A stretch of 64,000 bases of DNA from Limnovirga soli (lineage in GTDB: Bacteria > Bacteroidota > Bacteroidia > Chitinophagales > Chitinophagaceae). The notes beneath the pieces were generated by a model. That model did not search any database. It was not told the origin of the DNA and saw only the letters and a program-made list of their open reading frames with translations. This document shows positions 60,860 to 64,000 of the stretch, piece by piece; position 1 is the stretch's first letter, and every line of letters begins with the position of its first letter. The stretch covers positions 372,001 to 436,000 of the forward strand of contig NZ_WHPF01000003.1 in the NCBI RefSeq assembly GCF_013106755.1. The letters run 5' to 3'. The translations under genes and the position numbers were made by a program.

Positions 60860-63364
60860 CTATTTTCCTTTTGCTAAATCTTCCTGCATGCGTTTTATTC
60901 GATCCTCCAGTTTTTCTGAGGATAAATTATTTCTGTTTAACCCATCGGCAATAATAGGGAAGGAGAGCGGCGTTAATTGCTGCGGAAAACGAATAATAAT
61001 GCGGCTTTGCTGTATACGCTGTAAGGCATTGCGCAAACGTACTTCTTCCATTTGCTGGTCAAATACTTCCTGATAAGCCTGTCTTAATAAAATATTATTG
61101 GCATCATACTCACTAAACACCTTAAACAGCAATGAGGCCGATGATTGCAAGTGCCTGGCTTTTTTTTGCTCACCGGGAAAACCCTGAAAAATCAATCCGC
61201 CAATCACCGCAATATCCCTGAATTTGCGCGAAGCCATTTCTACCGAGTTTACACTTTTTTGAATGTCAGCCAGCAGGTTATCGGTGGTAAATAATTCGCT
61301 TGCATTGGTATCATCTACGGGTATTGGTTTATCGCTCAGGAGCTCAAAACCATAGTCGTTCATGGCAATTGAAAAGGTGATGGGTATAATTCGGCTAATG
61401 CGTTGTGCCATAAGCGCACTCATGGCTTCGTGTACCTGTCTGCCTTCAAAGGGATATACCATCAGGTGGTAGCCATCTTTATCTGCAATTTGCTCAATCA
61501 GCAGTTCATCGTGTTTGGGTATATGCGATAATTGCCGCTGCAAATCAAATAAGGGTTGCAGACTTTTCAGTTCGGGTTCCTGCAGGTTATTATCGGCAAT
61601 AGCATCAAAGGTTTGTCGTAAAACGCGGCCAAGGTTGGCAGTAAGGCTCATGCGGCCTCCCATCCAGCTGGGCACCTGCGATTTTTTTGCGTTCGATTTT
61701 TTTACAAAAACCGTCATGTCTTTAATCGCCACCAGTTCTACATTGCGCCCAGCCAGTGTAAATACATCACCCGGTTCCAACCGGCTGATAAAGTATTCTT
61801 CAATTACCCCAATATAGCCGCCGGTCATAAATTTTACCTTTAGCATGGCATCGCTTACTATGGTGCCAATATGCATGCGGTGCCGCATGGCAATGCGCCG
61901 GCTGCGTATAAAGTAAAGTCCATTTTCCACCTCTACTTTTTTATACTCGTCATATTGTTGTAAGGCCCGGCCGCCACTGGTTATGTGTAAGAGCACTTCC
62001 TCCCAGTCTGCCCGGTTAATATCGGCATAGCAATGGGTATTTTGTATTTCTGCTAAAATGGTATCAGGTTTAAAACCGCCACCAACGGCCAGTGTGCAAA
62101 GGTATTGTATCAGTACATCGTAACACAAAAGCATCGGGTCCCTGCTTTCAATTTCGCCCTGTACAATGGCTTGTTTTAAGGCGGCTGCTTCCACCAGTTC
62201 AAGGGCATGGGTGGGCAAAAAATAAATAGTGCTAATGTCTCCCGGCCGGTGGCCACTGCGCCCAGCCCTTTGTAAAAACCGCGAAACGCCCTTGGGAGAG
62301 CCTACCTGTATTACCGTATTTACCGGCCTAAAATCAACGCCCAGGTCCAGACTGGCTGTACAAATAACTGCTTTTAGTTTTTCCGTATGCAGTGCATCTT
62401 CTACCCATAAGCGTAATTCCTGTTCAATACTGCCATGATGCAAAGCTATGGCACCCGCCAGTTGAGGAGCTACTTGTAACAGGGTTTGATACCATGTTTC
62501 ACTCATGCCCCGGGTATTTATGAACACCAGCGTGGTGGTACTCTGCTCAATTATGGGTACAATTTCTGCAGCCATTCTAATGCCCAAATGCCCGGCCCAT
62601 GGGTATTTTTCTATCTCGGCAGGAATAATGGAAAATACTTCTGTTTGTTTATGCAGGTTGGCTTTTACAATTACTGGTGTAGTATAGGCTTTAACGGGGT
62701 ATAGCAATACATCCATGGCCTGTTGCAGGTTACCTATTGTGGCGCTAATACCCCAAAGACTAAGTACATTATCTAAGGCGCCACCATTCTGTTCTACCAG
62801 GCAGCCTACAATACGCGAAATAGCCAGCTCAGTTTGAACGCCGCGTTTACTACCCAGCAGTTCGTGCCATTCATCTACGGCAATAATGCGTAGGGTAGCA
62901 AATGTTTGGGGGTATTGTTTTTGTGCCAGCAGCAGGTGCAGGCTTTCGGGGGTAATAATCAAAACCTCCGGCATATGATTTTTTTGCTTTTGCCTTTCCC
63001 CGGTAGTAGTATCGCCATTGCGTATGCCTACTTTCCATTGCAAACCCAGTTGGGCAATGGCTGTTTCCATGGCACGGCCAATATCTTTAGCCAATGCCCG
63101 CAAAGGTGTTACCCATAGTAGCTGAAGTCCGTTGTTTTTTTGGCTGGTGTACGAATCAGGGTATTGGTTGATAAATTGTATTAGCGCCCCCAAAAAAACC
63201 GAGTAGGTTTTACCGCAGCCTGTAGGGGCATTTACCAGCCCGCTATGGCCCTGTGCAATATGTTGCCATACTGCCTGCTGAAAAGCAAAAGGCGCCAGCC
63301 CCTGTGTTTCTAGCCATTGTTCTATTACCCGGTAACCTTTACTAATTTCTGCTTCGCTGTTCAT
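60860..63364 (-). CDS. Ligase-associated DNA damage response DEXH-box helicase (Lhr-like)
   Basis: The 834-residue protein is an SF2 helicase of the Lhr family: Q-motif region PFAFQQAVWQHIAQG, Walker A APTGCGKT (about 46-53), motif II DEWH, SATIGN (III), FINTRG (IV) and QRAGRSGHRPGD (VI), followed by the winged-helix and the Lhr core/DUF4010-like C-terminal region. Length fits the short form called ligase-associated DEXH helicase, a single-stranded-DNA-driven 3'-5' translocase used in mitomycin-type damage repair. In many genomes it lies beside an ATP-dependent DNA ligase and a beta-CASP exonuclease; those are not visible here. The gene converges with the polysaccharide locus. Confidence 0.93.
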   Translation of the reverse strand: MNSEAEISKGYRVIEQWLETQGLAPFAFQQAVWQHIAQGHSGLVNAPTGCGKTYSVFLGALIQFINQYPDSYTSQKNNGLQLLWVTPLRALAKDIGRAMETAIAQLGLQWKVGIRNGDTTTGERQKQKNHMPEVLIITPESLHLLLAQKQYPQTFATLRIIAVDEWHELLGSKRGVQTELAISRIVGCLVEQNGGALDNVLSLWGISATIGNLQQAMDVLLYPVKAYTTPVIVKANLHKQTEVFSIIPAEIEKYPWAGHLGIRMAAEIVPIIEQSTTTLVFINTRGMSETWYQTLLQVAPQLAGAIALHHGSIEQELRLWVEDALHTEKLKAVICTASLDLGVDFRPVNTVIQVGSPKGVSRFLQRAGRSGHRPGDISTIYFLPTHALELVEAAALKQAIVQGEIESRDPMLLCYDVLIQYLCTLAVGGGFKPDTILAEIQNTHCYADINRADWEEVLLHITSGGRALQQYDEYKKVEVENGLYFIRSRRIAMRHRMHIGTIVSDAMLKVKFMTGGYIGVIEEYFISRLEPGDVFTLAGRNVELVAIKDMTVFVKKSNAKKSQVPSWMGGRMSLTANLGRVLRQTFDAIADNNLQEPELKSLQPLFDLQRQLSHIPKHDELLIEQIADKDGYHLMVYPFEGRQVHEAMSALMAQRISRIIPITFSIAMNDYGFELLSDKPIPVDDTNASELFTTDNLLADIQKSVNSVEMASRKFRDIAVIGGLIFQGFPGEQKKARHLQSSASLLFKVFSEYDANNILLRQAYQEVFDQQMEEVRLRNALQRIQQSRIIIRFPQQLTPLSFPIIADGLNRNNLSSEKLEDRIKRMQEDLAKGK

Positions 63365-63485
63365 GCTAATGCGCTGTTGCGGCTAATGTACAACTAAAGC
63401 CTTGTTTTAAATGGTGCAGCAAATATTACCCGTTATTGTTTAAGGGATGATTTTGTAACCCGCAATAGCACTGTTGGCGGCTTTA

Positions 63486-63505
63486 CTTGCGTCGCACACT
63501 TGTAC
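63486..63505 (+). repeat. Solo arm of the intergenic repeat family (locus 15)
   Basis: A full 20-bp arm (ACACTTG subtype) preceded by GGCGGCTTTA. No partner is seen before the next gene at 63576. It lies upstream of the helicase gene. Confidence 0.88.
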
Positions 63506-63575
63506 GTGTATAACTTTACTCAACTTTAATTAAAGCATGAAGTTTCATAAGCATACAAACCATGCGAATAGTTAC

Positions 63576-63968
63576 TTATTTTAATCGTTCCAGTTTGCCT
63601 TTACGTTTTACAATGTTTTTATAATCCCATTGAATTTCTCTGGATTTTTTTAGCCAGCATGTTAATAGCCCGGTATCAATTTCGGTAACATCGTTATAGA
63701 AAATAGATGCGTCCTTAAATTTTTCTCCTCTAACAGGTAAGCCGGCTTCTTCAAAGTCAGCTCCACTCCAAAACATTAGCCGAATGCCAGCTTTTTGTTT
63801 ACTATAACCAACTATTGGGTTACCATCTAAAAACCAAACAGGATGAGAGTGCCAGATTTTATTTTCAGCATCAGTTAATACTGTATCAATAGTGGTGGCC
63901 AGCAGGTTGCAAATTTCCTGGTGATTTGTTGTTAATTGTTCATTGTAGATGGTTACGGCTGCTTGCAT
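63576..63968 (-). CDS. DUF1801-family protein
   Basis: The 130-residue protein from ATG 63968 matches the DUF1801/YdhG-like alpha-beta fold: NLLATTIDTVLTDAENKIWHSHPVWFLDGNPIVGYSKQKAGIRLMFWSGADF, then KFKDASIFYNDVTEID and a basic C-terminus. Function of the family is unknown; some are annotated as iron-chaperone or frataxin-like by fold, without proof. The frame remains open to the end of the window, so a start beyond 64000 cannot be excluded. It is separated from the helicase by a solo repeat arm, so the two may not be cotranscribed. Confidence 0.78.
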   Translation of the reverse strand: MQAAVTIYNEQLTTNHQEICNLLATTIDTVLTDAENKIWHSHPVWFLDGNPIVGYSKQKAGIRLMFWSGADFEEAGLPVRGEKFKDASIFYNDVTEIDTGLLTCWLKKSREIQWDYKNIVKRKGKLERLK

Positions 63969-64000
63969 TTGTTGTGGATTATTGTTGTTAAATATGGCTG

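Noticed and set aside
60611-60954. Short frames with peptides such as MRRTLVRQ or VQECDAS at several intergenic sites
   Set aside because: These recurring peptides are translations of the dispersed 20-bp repeat arm, not a protein family.
2006-63505. CRISPR array
   Set aside because: The repeated 20-mer is dispersed over the whole window in both orientations, not in regularly spaced direct repeats, and no cas gene is present.

Overview
The window looks like a chromosomal segment of a Bacteroidota member, most likely family Chitinophagaceae or a close relative. The evidence is AT-rich DNA, a type IX secretion (T9SS) C-terminal sorting domain, Bacteroidota-type promoters (TTTG/TTG, about 18-21 bp, TAnnTTTG) before two tRNA genes and several other genes, few Shine-Dalgarno sites, a giant multi-PAS histidine kinase and a Wzx/Wzy-type polysaccharide locus with Bacteroidota-style outer-membrane barrels. 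The assignment is inferred from gene content only.

Layout. 0.1-7.1 kb: a plus-strand catabolic set (RidA protein, ceramidase-like hydrolase, class III aminotransferase, sugar-type MFS transporter, 3-hydroxyacyl-CoA dehydrogenase-like enzyme, M19 dipeptidase). 7.2-15.3 kb: a minus-strand signalling operon with a kinase of about 2350 residues (14 PAS domains, 2 GAF or GAF-like regions) and two single-domain response regulators. 15.9-23.1 kb: housekeeping and miscellaneous genes (secreted sugar isomerase-like protein, tRNA-Asp, accA, dapA, secreted esterase, rnz, a GT2 glycosyltransferase, a small membrane protein). 23.2-28.1 kb: tRNA-Gly and tRNA-Leu, followed by about 4.6 kb carrying two secreted-protein genes and decayed DNA. 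That block is closed by a second copy of the tRNA-Gly 3' end plus a whole tRNA-Leu. The flanking 160-bp direct repeats differ at one base, so the block looks like an insertion or duplication at a tRNA locus.

28.5-60.7 kb: a capsule/exopolysaccharide locus of about 32 kb. It has two polyprenyl-phosphate sugar-1-phosphate transferases, a Wza-like export lipoprotein, a Wzc/GumC-like tyrosine kinase, GDP-fucose synthesis (gmd, fcl), a CMP-sugar module (cytidylyltransferase, 2-hydroxyacid dehydrogenase, SDR, SGNH protein), a Wzx flippase, a Wzy polymerase/ligase, several glycosyltransferases (GT2, GT4, GT26), a methyltransferase, NDP-sugar dehydrogenase and dehydratase genes, two Wzi/RemB-like outer-membrane barrels and one GH53 glycosidase on the opposite strand. 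60.9-64 kb: a ligase-associated Lhr-like DNA-repair helicase and a DUF1801 protein.

The most unusual structural signal is a family of dispersed intergenic repeats. A 20-bp arm (TTGCGTCGCAC..CTTGTAC) occurs 21 times at 15 loci, six times as an inverted pair 84-126 bp long and nine times alone. A sequence variant is found at three further loci. All copies lie between genes, and none lies inside the tRNA-flanked block. They look like REP/BIME- or MITE-type elements. No IS, integrase, CRISPR array or rRNA gene was seen.
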